From contig JANQNO010000002.1 of NCBI GenBank assembly GCA_028279555.1, positions 310,001 to 374,000 on the forward strand: a stretch of DNA of 64,000 nt, read 5' to 3'. The stretch is from Sphingorhabdus sp. Lineage in GTDB: Bacteria > Pseudomonadota > Alphaproteobacteria > Sphingomonadales > Sphingomonadaceae. The notes beneath the pieces were generated by a model. It saw nothing but the letters and a program-made list of their open reading frames with translations, was not told the DNA's origin and searched no databases. The translations under genes were made by a program, and so were the position numbers. Positions 27,692-35,657 of the stretch are shown piece after piece; within the stretch, counting starts at the first letter, position 1, and every line of letters begins with the position of its first letter.

Positions 27692-29137
27692 CTAGCAGCG
27701 GCAGCCTGGCTTGCGCAGCCTTTTTGACTTCGGTTTGACCAACCGCTTGCCGGGCCGTTTCACATAGACATCCTCATACACATATTCGGTTGTCGTTGTG
27801 GTGGTCGTGCTTCCAGGGATGATCGTAACAGTTGTTTGCTGGGGCGGATGATAATAGCCGCCGGGCACCCAGTAATAACCGCTGCTCCAGCCATAACCGA
27901 CCTGGTGATAGGCAGGGCGCTGCGCGACAGGATAGCGGGGTGCTGGTGCGGGATAGGCAGGTCCATGCGCAACCGGTCGCTGCGGGACGGGAAGGAAGCG
28001 CTCGCATTTGTCGAGCGCCTTTTCGATGCCCAGACCAGCCAGAGCGCCAATACCTCCGCCGATCAACGAACCTTCGAGGCGGTTGCCGCGTCCAGCGATG
28101 CGATTGCCTGCGACTGCTCCGATGACGGCGCCGATTACGCCGCCCTTGACGCCGCGCCCTTTCAGGCAGCGCTCATAGGATTCAAACCCATGCGGCGTCT
28201 GGTAGGCCGGGGCTTGAGGATATGCGGGTGCAGGATAAGTTGTAGCATGCGGCGCCGGCGCTGCATGGTGAACCTTCGGCGCATGATGCACCGCCTTGGG
28301 GGCATGGTGCCGCGGATACGGGACAGCGGTATGACCGGTGCCAGCCCGGTAAACAGGATCGCCGATCGACGTTCCGCGATAGGTGCCCTGATAGACTTTG
28401 CCCTGTTCATTGGTGTAGGTGCCTTGCCATTCACCGCGATAGACGCGATTTTCGGGATCGACATATTGTCCCGTCCATGCACCGTCATAGACACCGCGTT
28501 CGGTCGGTCCTTCTGGAGCCGGAGCATTGTAGGTCTCTTCGCCCCACCCATAGACGCCGCGATCCGCGCTGATCGAAGGGCCATATTCAGCTTCTGCTCC
28601 GGCATCGTGGTAGTAACCATTCGGCGCATATGCGCCGCCGCCCTGGCTCCAGTCGATATTCTGGCGGTAGTCATAGACCATGCCACGTTGGTCGCGCAGA
28701 ACCGCATCATCGTAATAACGCGACCAGCTATAGCCTGGCTGCGGAGCGCTCAGGCCAAATGTGCCATAGTTGGCAATGCCGAAGCTGGGCGCAATCCAGT
28801 AGGAAGGAAGCGAGAAGCCATAATAGGGACGCTGGTAAAAACCAACGAAGCCGCCGCGAAATCCACCGCGATTAAACTTGCGGTGACCGCGCATTTTCAT
28901 ACCGCGCATCCCCTTACCGCCGTGCATTTTCATACCACGCATGCCTTTGCCGCCGCGCATTTTCATGCCGCCACCACGCATCTTCATGCCGCCGCCCTTG
29001 GCACCATTGACGGTCATATCCAGCTTCCCGACTGCTATATTGGCTGGTTGCGGAGCGATTGAGTCGCTCGCTGCTGCCGGGCTGCTGGCGAAGGCAAGCG
29101 CAGTGACTGCAATGCCTGAAAATACTATGCTCTTCAT
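27692..29137 (-). CDS. Mosaic secreted protein: Met/Gly-rich repeats, RcnB-like domain, MORN-like repeats, glycine zipper
   Basis: A 481-residue exported protein with a signal peptide (1-23). Residues about 48-90 are short Met/Lys/Arg/Gly repeats (MKMRGGKGMRG units). Residues about 95-170 resemble the RcnB family (LPSYWIAP..., GLSAPQPGYSWSRYYDDAVL). Around 215-260 come MORN-like units (YDGAWTGQYV, YRGEWQGTY, YQGTYRG). A His/Ala/Pro-rich linker follows, then a glycine-zipper 2TM segment (GGVIGAVIGAVAGNRIAG, about 330-370). The C terminus is aromatic, then basic, ending CRC. Metal binding or envelope association is plausible but unproven. AGGAG precedes the ATG, and a CtrA box lies 63 bases upstream. 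Confidence 0.65.
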   Translation of the reverse strand: MKSIVFSGIAVTALAFASSPAAASDSIAPQPANIAVGKLDMTVNGAKGGGMKMRGGGMKMRGGKGMRGMKMHGGKGMRGMKMRGHRKFNRGGFRGGFVGFYQRPYYGFSLPSYWIAPSFGIANYGTFGLSAPQPGYSWSRYYDDAVLRDQRGMVYDYRQNIDWSQGGGAYAPNGYYHDAGAEAEYGPSISADRGVYGWGEETYNAPAPEGPTERGVYDGAWTGQYVDPENRVYRGEWQGTYTNEQGKVYQGTYRGTSIGDPVYRAGTGHTAVPYPRHHAPKAVHHAPKVHHAAPAPHATTYPAPAYPQAPAYQTPHGFESYERCLKGRGVKGGVIGAVIGAVAGNRIAGRGNRLEGSLIGGGIGALAGLGIEKALDKCERFLPVPQRPVAHGPAYPAPAPRYPVAQRPAYHQVGYGWSSGYYWVPGGYYHPPQQTTVTIIPGSTTTTTTTEYVYEDVYVKRPGKRLVKPKSKRLRKPGCRC

Positions 29138-29199
29138 GATACTCGGGCTCCTCGTGCAATTCGCGCCACCGGCCCGCTCGCGCTGCGATGGTCCGATAG

Positions 29200-29215
29200 T
29201 TAAGAAAACCTTAAC
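29200..29215. promoter_or_regulatory. CtrA-type binding site upstream of the RcnB-like gene
   Basis: TTAA-GAAAACC-TTAAC matches the CtrA consensus TTAA-N7-TTAAC exactly and is itself nearly palindromic. It lies 63 bases upstream of the start codon of the RcnB-like gene, a usual promoter position. A CtrA homologue is encoded in this window. Confidence 0.6.
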
Positions 29216-29307
29216 ATTTAATGCCGTTTAAAGCCAATCGCCGGAATGTAAAATGGACACACTTTCCGGGCTCTGTCCCAATTTGGCGCAGTTTGATGGA
29301 AAATGCC

Positions 29308-29790
29308 TTACAGCCGCATAGCCAACAGCGAAGCCAATGCCTCGATCCCGGCCCTGTCTTCCGCATCGAAGCGGGCGATTCCCGGGCTGTCCAGATCGAT
29401 TACACAGCTTACTTCGCCATAGCGTTTGACCGGTACGACCAGTTCTGACCGGCTGTCGGCGTCGCAGACAATATGCCCCGGATAGGCATGAACATCGTCA
29501 ACCAGCCGTGTCTCGCCGCTTTTGGCGGCCTTGCCGCATACGCCTTCGCCAAGGGCGATACGAATGCATGCGGCCTTGCCCTGAAACGGGCCAAGCACCA
29601 GTTCTTCATCGGCCATCCGGTAAAAACCGGCCCAGTTGATGTTGGGCAGAAACTGCCAGAGAAGCGATGCGACATTGGCCATATTGGCAATCGGATCAGG
29701 CTCTCCGTCGGTGATGGCATCGGCGGCTTTCAACAGCTCTTCATAGAGTTCGGGTTTGGGCAGTGAATGATCAATTTCAAAAGTATACAT
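29308..29790 (-). CDS. msrC: Free methionine-(R)-sulfoxide reductase (GAF domain)
   Basis: A 160-residue single GAF-domain enzyme (fRMsr, also YebR) that reduces free methionine-R-sulfoxide. NINWAGFYRM, LVLGPFQGKAACIRIALGEGVCG and HIVCDADSRSELVVP are the family signature. The three cysteines in ACIRI, GVCG and IVCD correspond to the catalytic and resolving residues. Length is normal. It begins just downstream of arfB on the same strand. Confidence 0.92.
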   Translation of the reverse strand: MYTFEIDHSLPKPELYEELLKAADAITDGEPDPIANMANVASLLWQFLPNINWAGFYRMADEELVLGPFQGKAACIRIALGEGVCGKAAKSGETRLVDDVHAYPGHIVCDADSRSELVVPVKRYGEVSCVIDLDSPGIARFDAEDRAGIEALASLLAMRL

Positions 29791-29804
29791 GCCGAATTTC
29801 CTAT

Positions 29805-30206
29805 TCAGTCGTAGCTGACTTTGCCACGATTTTTCTTGATCTGCGAGCGCGCCTTCTTCCTGTCCACGCGCCGCGCTTTCGCTGCCCGGCTCGGCTTCGT
29901 TTTGACGCGTCTGGCCCGGCGCTCATGCGCCTTTTCGATCAGCTCGCTCACACGCCGCCTTGCTTCGTCGCGGTTGGCTTCACGGGTCCGGTGGCTGCGC
30001 GCCGTCACCACCAGCTTGCCGGCGGCGGTTAGCTTGCTGCCCGCGAGCTCTTTGAGCTTTCGATATGCATAGGGTGCGAGACCCAGCGCATGGATATCGA
30101 CCCGAAGCTGGCAGGCAGTGGCGACCTTGTTCACATTCTGCCCGCCCGGCCCGGTCGAGGCGAGAAAAGATTCTTCGATCACGTCTTCTGGAAGATTGAA
30201 CGCCAT
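29805..30206 (-). CDS. arfB: Alternative ribosome-rescue factor ArfB (peptidyl-tRNA hydrolase)
   Basis: A 133-residue release-factor-like protein. The catalytic GPGGQNVNK motif (GGQ at residues 21-23) hydrolyses peptidyl-tRNA on stalled ribosomes, and the highly basic C-terminal tail (RRARRVKTKPSRAAKARRVDRKKARSQ) is the segment that enters the empty mRNA channel. No codon-recognition domain is present, separating it from RF1/RF2. It is followed by msrC after 14 bases. Confidence 0.92.
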   Translation of the reverse strand: MAFNLPEDVIEESFLASTGPGGQNVNKVATACQLRVDIHALGLAPYAYRKLKELAGSKLTAAGKLVVTARSHRTREANRDEARRRVSELIEKAHERRARRVKTKPSRAAKARRVDRKKARSQIKKNRGKVSYD

Positions 30207-30278
30207 AGCGATGCTAATGGCAGGGCAGCCTCGCGCTGTCGAGCGAGCGAAGCGCGAGACTGCTCAAAAGGCGGGTTT

Positions 30279-30860
30279 TCAGGCGGCCAACCGTTCGATT
30301 TCTGCTGAGGCCTTGGCCATCGCTTCGTCGCCGATCACCATCTGCTGTCCTCCATCGATTACGGTAACGCCGGTGATGCCGACAAAGCCAAGAATGAATT
30401 TCAGATATCCGGACGCAAAGTCTGCATCGCTGCCCAGCTCGGTTCCGCCAGACGTGATGATGAGGAAAGCTCTTTTGCTTTCGAGCAGCCCGGCAGGGCC
30501 ATTCTCGGTATATTGAAATGTCAGCTTTGCACGGACAATCTGGTCGATCCATGCCTTGAGCGCGGCAGGCACACCGAAATTGTAGATCGGCGTTGCAATC
30601 AGGAGCGCGTCGGCGTCCTGTAGCTCCTCGACCAGCGCATCGGAAGCGGCAAGCTTCGCATTCTGTTCCGCGCTTCTTTCGCTCGCATCGGTGAAATTTG
30701 CACCGATCCAGTCCTGGTCCACAAAGGCGGGCGCATCATCAGCGAGATCGCGGTGGACAAGTTTTTCCGGTGCCAGTTTGGCAACCAGTTCATTGGCAAG
30801 CGCGCGGGAAGTCGATCCATCCTTGCGGCCGCTGGCATCGATGCGAAGTAGAGTAGTCAT
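30279..30860 (-). CDS. azoR: FMN-dependent NADH-azoreductase
   Basis: A 193-residue flavodoxin-fold oxidoreductase of the AzoR family, reducing quinones and azo compounds with NADH. Phosphate-binding LRIDASGRKDGSTSRALA is at the N terminus, ATPIYNFGVPAALKAWIDQIVRAKLTFQYTENGPAGLL follows, and IITSGG closes the FMN site. AAGGAAA precedes the ATG. It is downstream of the pirin gene on the same strand with an 81-base gap, so the two are plausibly one operon controlled from the divergent LysR region. Confidence 0.88.
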   Translation of the reverse strand: MTTLLRIDASGRKDGSTSRALANELVAKLAPEKLVHRDLADDAPAFVDQDWIGANFTDASERSAEQNAKLAASDALVEELQDADALLIATPIYNFGVPAALKAWIDQIVRAKLTFQYTENGPAGLLESKRAFLIITSGGTELGSDADFASGYLKFILGFVGITGVTVIDGGQQMVIGDEAMAKASAEIERLAA

Positions 30861-30941
30861 TGAAGTTTCCTTTCAGAAGATTGGTTGGGAAAGAAGGAGG
30901 GCGCGCCGCGATTTAGGGGCTGCGGCGCGCCCTTTTAGGAA

Positions 30942-31661
30942 TCAGGCGGCGTCCACGAGGATGATCTCGCTGTCGTCAAGCGCGGTGATAACCACCTCGC
31001 CTTCGCGCATGGCGACGCCGTCGCGGGCATTGGCCTGCTTGCCATTCACCTCGATCGCTCCGGTGGCTGCGACGAGATAGGCATGGCGATGCGCGCCGAT
31101 TTCATGCGTTACGCTTTCGCCAGCGTGCAGCGTTGCACCCATCACACGGGCCGGGGTGCGGATAGGCAGCGCGCCATCATCCGTCTCGAAACCGCTGGCC
31201 AGTATTTGCAGGCTGCCTGCACGATTGCCTTTGGGAAAAGGCTTCGCGCCCCAGCTGGGCGAACCGCCGCGCCGATCGGGAATGATCCAGATCTGGAAGA
31301 TTGCGGTGTCTTCGTCTTCGAGATTATATTCCGAATGGCGTAGGCCGCTGCCAGCGCTCATCACCTGGACATCGCCAGCCTCCGTGCGGCCCTTGTTGCC
31401 CATACTGTCCTCATGGGTGATCGCGCCGCTGCGGACATAGGTGATGATTTCCATATCCTGGTGCGGATGAGGCGGGAAACCGCTCTGCGGCTGGATGATG
31501 TCGTCATTCCACACGCGGATTGATCCCCAGCCCATGCGCGATTGGTCATAATAGTCGGCGAAGGAAAAATGATGATGCGCATCGAGCCAGCCATGGTTCG
31601 CCGCGCCGAGCGAAGCGAAGGGGCGAATATCGATGTCTGCTCTCGTCTTGGTATCTGCCAT
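30942..31661 (-). CDS. Pirin family protein (possible quercetinase)
   Basis: A 239-residue bicupin of the pirin family, some members of which oxidise flavonols. The N-terminal cupin has the metal-binding histidines and glutamate in FPPHPHQDMEIITYV. The start region MADTKTRADIDIRPFASLG and WLDAHHHFSFADYYD are typical of pirins. AGGAGA lies six bases before the ATG at 31661, so this start is chosen over the longer ORF. It is divergent from a LysR gene with a palindrome between them, and azoR lies downstream; LysR-pirin-azoR arrangements are associated with quinone or electrophile response. Confidence 0.9.
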   Translation of the reverse strand: MADTKTRADIDIRPFASLGAANHGWLDAHHHFSFADYYDQSRMGWGSIRVWNDDIIQPQSGFPPHPHQDMEIITYVRSGAITHEDSMGNKGRTEAGDVQVMSAGSGLRHSEYNLEDEDTAIFQIWIIPDRRGGSPSWGAKPFPKGNRAGSLQILASGFETDDGALPIRTPARVMGATLHAGESVTHEIGAHRHAYLVAATGAIEVNGKQANARDGVAMREGEVVITALDDSEIILVDAA

Positions 31662-31741
31662 TGGATGTCTCCTGGTCGTCGCGGGGCAGGGGCCCTGCTT
31701 GTTGTTGCCATCCATATGGGCGGTATCGATAAGCCTTGAAA

Positions 31742-31769
31742 TAGAAACATTGGAAACATATTGTTTCTA
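31742..31769. promoter_or_regulatory. Palindromic operator between the pirin and LysR genes
   Basis: TAGAAACA-N12-TGTTTCTA is a perfect 8-bp inverted repeat, with a third GGAAACA half-site inside. It sits midway in the divergent region, 80 bases from the pirin start and 24 from the LysR start, as expected for an autoregulated LysR operator. Confidence 0.6.
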
Positions 31770-31782
31770 CAATTGATCTAAT

Positions 31783-31787
31783 AGGAG
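31783..31787 (+). promoter_or_regulatory. Ribosome-binding site that decides the LysR start
   Basis: AGGAG ends directly against an in-frame ATG at 31788, too close to use it. It is six bases from the next in-frame TTG at 31794, which is therefore the likely start. Confidence 0.55.
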
Positions 31788-31793
31788 ATGGTC

Positions 31794-32690
31794 TTGACCT
31801 TGCCCGATTTCGAAGCCTGGGCGATTTTTGCGAGCGTCGTCGAACATGATAGCTTTACCGGCGCAGCGCGCGCGCTCGGCATGTCGAAGGCAACCATATC
31901 GAAGGCCGTCACGCGGCTGGAGAACGATATCGGTGCGCCGCTTTTCCACCGTAGTTCGCGCCGGCTGACGTTGACAGAAACGGGCAAGGAGCTCGTTGAT
32001 CATGCACGCCGGATTGTCGTCGAGGGCGAAGCAGCCATGGATGCCGCGCGTGAAGAGGCGGGCGAGCTGTCGGGCATGATCCGCCTGGCGGCACCGATGA
32101 GCTTTGGCATCGGGCAAGTCGCACCGATACTTGGCGAGTTTCTCTGCGCGCATCGGGGCGTCAATATCGATCTGCAGCTCAGCGATGCCCAGACCGATCT
32201 GATCGGCGAGGGCTATGATCTAGCTCTGCGCATCGCCGAGATGCCGGACAGTTCGCTGCGCGCACGCAAATTGCGCGATGTGACGCTGCATACAGTGGCC
32301 AGTCCGGCCTATCTGTCGCAATATGGCGAGCCGACACATCCCGCGCAGCTGGGCGAGCATCGCTGTCTCAGCTATTCCTTCTCTCGCAAGGCTGAAATCT
32401 GGGATTATGGCCATGCGGATGGCAGCAAGATATCGGTCCGCGCCGAAGGCCCGCTGCAAATCAACAATGGAGAGGCGATGCTGCCGACCATCTGCGATGG
32501 CGTTGGAATAGCGCGCCTCCCGGATTTTATTGCCGACAGGGAGATTTCGGCCGGCAGGATAAAACCGATCCTGGCCGACTGGTCGCCCGGCCGCCTTGCG
32601 CTGCATCTTGTGACGCCGCCAAGTCGCTTGCGAACGCGCCGCGTTGCCGCACTGATCGACTATCTGGCGGAGAAGCTGTCGGCGAAATAG
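31794..32690 (+). CDS. LysR-family transcriptional regulator
   Basis: A 298-residue LysR regulator with an N-terminal winged helix (FEAWAIFASVVEHDSFTGAARALGMSKATISKAVTRLENDIGAPLFHRSSRRLTLT) and a C-terminal periplasmic-binding-like effector domain beginning near residue 88 (GMIRLAAPMSFG). It is divergent from the pirin-azoR genes across a 132-base region with a perfect palindrome, so these genes are its probable targets. The effector could be a quinone or other electrophile, by analogy with similar loci; this is inference. The TTG start is chosen from ribosome-binding-site spacing. Confidence 0.88.
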   Translation: MTLPDFEAWAIFASVVEHDSFTGAARALGMSKATISKAVTRLENDIGAPLFHRSSRRLTLTETGKELVDHARRIVVEGEAAMDAAREEAGELSGMIRLAAPMSFGIGQVAPILGEFLCAHRGVNIDLQLSDAQTDLIGEGYDLALRIAEMPDSSLRARKLRDVTLHTVASPAYLSQYGEPTHPAQLGEHRCLSYSFSRKAEIWDYGHADGSKISVRAEGPLQINNGEAMLPTICDGVGIARLPDFIADREISAGRIKPILADWSPGRLALHLVTPPSRLRTRRVAALIDYLAEKLSAK

Positions 32691-32700
32691 CTGTGAGAAA

Positions 32701-33315
32701 TCACAGCTTTTGCGCGACGGCTTTCTTCAATGCCGGCAGAACATCTTCTTCAAACCATGGGTTTCGCTTCATCCAACCAACCACGCGCCATGATGGGTGG
32801 GGCAGGGGAAAGACATTCGTGCCAAATGCAGCAAAATTGCGAACCCGCTCGGAGAGCGATTCCTTCTTCGCCTCCGGCAGATAATGGTTCTGCGCATAGC
32901 TGCCGACGAGCAGCGTCAACCTGTCATCAGGCAGGACGTCCAATATGCGCTCATGCCAGAGCGGTGCGCATTCGTTGCGCGGCGGCAGGTCGCCGCTCTT
33001 GCCTTTGCCCGGATAGCAAAAGCCCATGGGCATCAATGCAACCTTCTTCTCGTCGTAGAAATCTTGAGGAGCAATGCCGGTCCATTCGCGCAGTCGCTCG
33101 CCGCTAGGATCGTCCCAGGGAACTCCCGTTGCATGCACCTTGCTGCCCGGGGCTTGGCCGATGATCAGGATTCTGGCGGTGGAACCGAATTGCACAACGG
33201 GACGCGGTCCAGCCGGCAGATGCTCGGCGCAATGGGTGCAGGCCGATATTTCCTTTCGCAACTTTGGGGCTGCATCAGGCAACGACGGGTTCCAGCATGG
33301 TGATGGTTCCCGCAT
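32701..33315 (-). CDS. Uracil-DNA glycosylase family protein
   Basis: About 204 residues with the UDG-superfamily fold. The N-terminal motif is IIGQAPGSKVHATGVPWDDPSGERLREW, and the C-terminal motif is HPSWR in FPLPHPSWRVVGWMKRNPWFEED. Four cysteines (CTHC, GFCYPG, NECAPLW) could ligate an iron-sulfur cluster as in family 4/5 enzymes. Function in base excision is inferred; several subfamilies of this type are untested. The start is uncertain: ATG 33315 overlaps the upstream LD-carboxypeptidase gene by 41 bases, and an in-frame TTG downstream is possible. Confidence 0.75.
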   Translation of the reverse strand: MREPSPCWNPSLPDAAPKLRKEISACTHCAEHLPAGPRPVVQFGSTARILIIGQAPGSKVHATGVPWDDPSGERLREWTGIAPQDFYDEKKVALMPMGFCYPGKGKSGDLPPRNECAPLWHERILDVLPDDRLTLLVGSYAQNHYLPEAKKESLSERVRNFAAFGTNVFPLPHPSWRVVGWMKRNPWFEEDVLPALKKAVAQKL

Positions 33316-34357
33316 CGGCATCAATTTCAGCGGCGACGCCCACCGGGATACAATATTGATTGCGGACATGGCCAAAATTGGCTCCGGTGAAAGCCGGAAT
33401 GCCGAGCGGAGCGATTTTTTGCTGCAGCACCGCCTCTAGTGAGAAGCTTCCCGGCACGTCTGGATCGCGATTGCTGCAGCGGGTACATTGTCCGAAAACG
33501 AAACCCGACAGCTGCCGCAATATACCGGCCTGCCCCAGCTGGGTGAGCATTCGGTCTATCCGGTATTCGGCCTCGTCGATATCTTCGAGGAAAAGGATCG
33601 CGCCTTTGAAATCGGGGAGCCAGCCGGTTCCGACCAATGCATTGAGCACGGTAAGATTGCCGCCGAGCAAAGTTCCTCTGGCTTTACCCACGCCAATGGT
33701 CAGTTTGGGCCAAGCGGGTTCGGCCTTCTCGATTTCCGGTTCCCCGTCCGGCGGCTGCAAATCCGGCAAGCTACCTGGCGGTAGCGGCGGCCGGCCCAAC
33801 GCCGGTGTTCCTGCATCAAAGGCCAGGGAGCGAAAGCTGTTTTCGCTGTTCTCCCACCAGCTGCTGGTCGCATTGGGACCGTGAATCGTGGCAAATCCGC
33901 ATTTGGTCTGAATGGCCATATGGAGCGCGGTGATGTCGCTATAGCCGACAAGCAGTTTGGGATTGGCGCGAATGGCATCCCAATCGAGATAGGGTAAGAT
34001 ACGCGCTGCGCCCCAACCGCCGCGCAGCGCAAACAATGCCTTGATATTGTTGTCGGCAAACATGGCATTGATATCGGCGGCGCGCGCATGATCACCGCCA
34101 GCCAGATAGCCGAACTGCCTGTTTACATTCGCGCCGCGTATTGGATCGAGGCCGAGTGCGCGTATCGCTTCTTCGGCGCGGGCAATGTCGCTTTCACCGT
34201 CCACTGGAGAGGCCGGAGCGACAATCCCCACCCGGTCTCCGGCTTGCAATCTTGCTGGCTTGCGGATGCGGGGCTGGGCAGCGGTTTCGAAAGCTGCCAT
34301 CTGGCTGGCAAGGATACCGCCTGCCATTGCCGCCATTATCTGCCGGCGCGTCGTCAT
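33275..34357 (-). CDS. LD-carboxypeptidase (peptidase family S66) with Tat-like signal
   Basis: A 360-residue serine peptidase of family S66, which removes the terminal D-alanine from murein tetrapeptides during cell-wall recycling. The start MTTRRQIMAAMAGGILAS is a twin-arginine-like signal, so this copy is probably exported. The nucleophile lies in LLVGYSDITALHM, with the Glu-His partners in ILFLEDIDEAEYRIDRML and GANFGHVRNQY. A cytoplasmic relative lies at 52.2-53.0 kb beside mpl. The start at 34357 is preferred to the ORF-track ATG six codons upstream. Confidence 0.85.
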   Translation of the reverse strand: MTTRRQIMAAMAGGILASQMAAFETAAQPRIRKPARLQAGDRVGIVAPASPVDGESDIARAEEAIRALGLDPIRGANVNRQFGYLAGGDHARAADINAMFADNNIKALFALRGGWGAARILPYLDWDAIRANPKLLVGYSDITALHMAIQTKCGFATIHGPNATSSWWENSENSFRSLAFDAGTPALGRPPLPPGSLPDLQPPDGEPEIEKAEPAWPKLTIGVGKARGTLLGGNLTVLNALVGTGWLPDFKGAILFLEDIDEAEYRIDRMLTQLGQAGILRQLSGFVFGQCTRCSNRDPDVPGSFSLEAVLQQKIAPLGIPAFTGANFGHVRNQYCIPVGVAAEIDADAGTITMLEPVVA

Positions 34358-34675
34358 CCTTACTCTGCTTCCCATCGGCCTATCTTGCCGCGAATTTTAC
34401 AAAATTGCTTGTCATTTTTCGCAAATTGCATCCAACTGACGTTCAAACGGGCGCTCGCGTGAATTTTTTTTCGCAGCATCAAGCGACTCTGAAACCCGCA
34501 GAATTGAGTCGTTTCAGCGTTTTTTGATGTCGAGCGACTCGCGGATTCTCTAAGGTTAACCCCAAATTAACCTTTTCAGTTCATCTCCCTTATGGTTAAT
34601 AAATGCCGAAGCGCGTCGTTACCAATTTGAAAGACGGGTTTCGGGGGACTTAAATTTTCAAGAGGGGTTTGCCTC
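34358..34675 (+). promoter_or_regulatory. ctrA upstream regulatory region (318 bp without a gene)
   Basis: No ORF of substance lies here. The right half holds control signals for ctrA: four GANTC sequences (34485-34489, 34506-34510, 34536-34540 and 34544-34548), a CtrA box at 34556-34570, and a further GGTTAAT half-site near 34594. GANTC is the methylation site of the cell-cycle methyltransferase CcrM, which controls the ctrA P1 promoter in Caulobacter. No clear -35/-10 pair was assigned. The left half is the leader of the divergent S66 gene. Confidence 0.7.
34556..34572 (+). promoter_or_regulatory. CtrA box upstream of ctrA (autoregulation)
   Basis: TTAA-CCCCAAA-TTAACC matches the CtrA consensus TTAA-N7-TTAAC exactly, 104 bases upstream of the ctrA start codon. 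Autoregulation of ctrA is known in Caulobacter. Confidence 0.75.
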
Positions 34676-35371
34676 ATGCGGGTGCTTTTAATCGAAGATG
34701 AACCGACAACTGCGAAGGCCATCGAAATGATGCTCGCGACAGAGGGCTTCAATGTATACACCACCGATCTGGGCGAAGAAGGCCTCGATCTCGGCAAGCT
34801 GTATGATTACGACATCATTCTGCTCGATCTGAATCTACCCGACATGCATGGTTATGATGTTCTCAAAAAACTGCGCGTGGCCAAGGTGCAAACACCCGTA
34901 CTTATTCTTTCCGGTATCAGCGAAATGGACAGCAAGGTTCGGTCCTTCGGCTTCGGTGCCGATGATTATGTGACCAAGCCATTTCACCGTGAAGAACTGG
35001 TTGCCCGCATTCATGCCGTTGTTCGCCGCTCGAAAGGGCATTCGCAGTCGGTCATCCGTACCGGCAAGCTCGCCGTCAATCTCGATGCCAAGACCGTCGA
35101 AGTCGATGGTGCCCGTGTGCATCTAACCGGCAAGGAATATGCAATGCTCGAGCTACTGAGCCTGCGCAAGGGCACGACGCTGACCAAGGAAATGTTCCTG
35201 AACCACCTGTATGGCGGCATGGACGAACCGGAACTGAAAATCATCGACGTCTTCATCTGCAAACTGCGCAAGAAACTGGCGCTGGCCTGTGGCGGCGACA
35301 ACTATATCGAAACGGTTTGGGGGCGCGGCTATGTGTTGCGCGATGTTGAGGAAGAAGCCAAAGTCGCCTGA
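34676..35371 (+). CDS. ctrA: Cell-cycle transcriptional regulator CtrA
   Basis: A 231-residue OmpR-type response regulator: receiver domain (1-120) with phospho-acceptor Asp51 in [15 protein letters not shown] and a winged-helix DNA-binding domain (about 125-225). The sequence [39 protein letters not shown] and the C-terminal FICKLRKKL...[15 protein letters not shown] are distinctive for alphaproteobacterial CtrA. The C terminus is KVA; Caulobacter CtrA ends in a pair of alanines needed for ClpXP, so degradation signals may differ. In Sphingomonadales CtrA mainly controls motility, envelope and division genes, by literature. Terminator at 35412. Confidence 0.95.
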   Translation: MRVLLIEDEPTTAKAIEMMLATEGFNVYTTDLGEEGLDLGKLYDYDIILLDLNLPDMHGYDVLKKLRVAKVQTPVLILSGISEMDSKVRSFGFGADDYVTKPFHREELVARIHAVVRRSKGHSQSVIRTGKLAVNLDAKTVEVDGARVHLTGKEYAMLELLSLRKGTTLTKEMFLNHLYGGMDEPELKIIDVFICKLRKKLALACGGDNYIETVWGRGYVLRDVEEEAKVA

Positions 35372-35411
35372 GGCGGCCAAAGTGATTTAACGCAATACAC
35401 CCGCGAATAGG

Positions 35412-35450
35412 AAGGGAGCGTTGTCAGATGGCGGCGCTCCCTTACTTTTA
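35412..35450 (+). terminator. Intrinsic terminator of ctrA
   Basis: AAGGGAGCG and CGCTCCCTT form a perfect 9-bp stem around a 14-base loop, followed by ACTTTTATTT, 41 bases after the ctrA stop codon. Confidence 0.8.
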
Positions 35451-35492
35451 TTTGGTCGGGCTAACGATTCCGTTGCGGCAGGCCGGCAAAGG

Positions 35493-35657
35493 TTACGATA
35501 CTTTCCCGGCCATCCTGTGATATGGCCGCAACGCCGAAGAAATGATCGTCAACGACGATGCCGGATTCTTGTTTGCAGGTGCAAGCGGCTGGACGAATTC
35601 GGCTCTGCTGTCCTGTTTTTGTGCCTGTGCCAACACAGGCGAAGCGAATGCAAACAT
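35493..35657 (-). other. Possible small secreted ORF or gene remnant (54 aa) in the ctrA-phosphatase gap
   Basis: The 337-bp gap after ctrA contains the terminator and little else. On the minus strand an ATG-led frame reads MFAFASPVLAQAQKQDSRAEF and on to a stop. It looks like the end of a signal peptide with an AQA cleavage site and a short mature part. There is no good ribosome-binding site, and the signal-peptide-like frame runs slightly upstream of the ATG without a start. It could be a decayed secreted-protein gene or chance. Nothing else was seen in 35451-35708. Confidence 0.25.

Noticed and set aside
28880-29010. CRISPR-like or minisatellite repeats
   Set aside because: The repeats are the in-frame Met/Gly-rich coding repeats of the RcnB-like gene, imperfect and without spacers.
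27836-29062. 408-codon plus-strand frame over the RcnB-like gene
   Set aside because: Antisense shadow; the minus-strand gene has a signal peptide, ribosome-binding site and domains.
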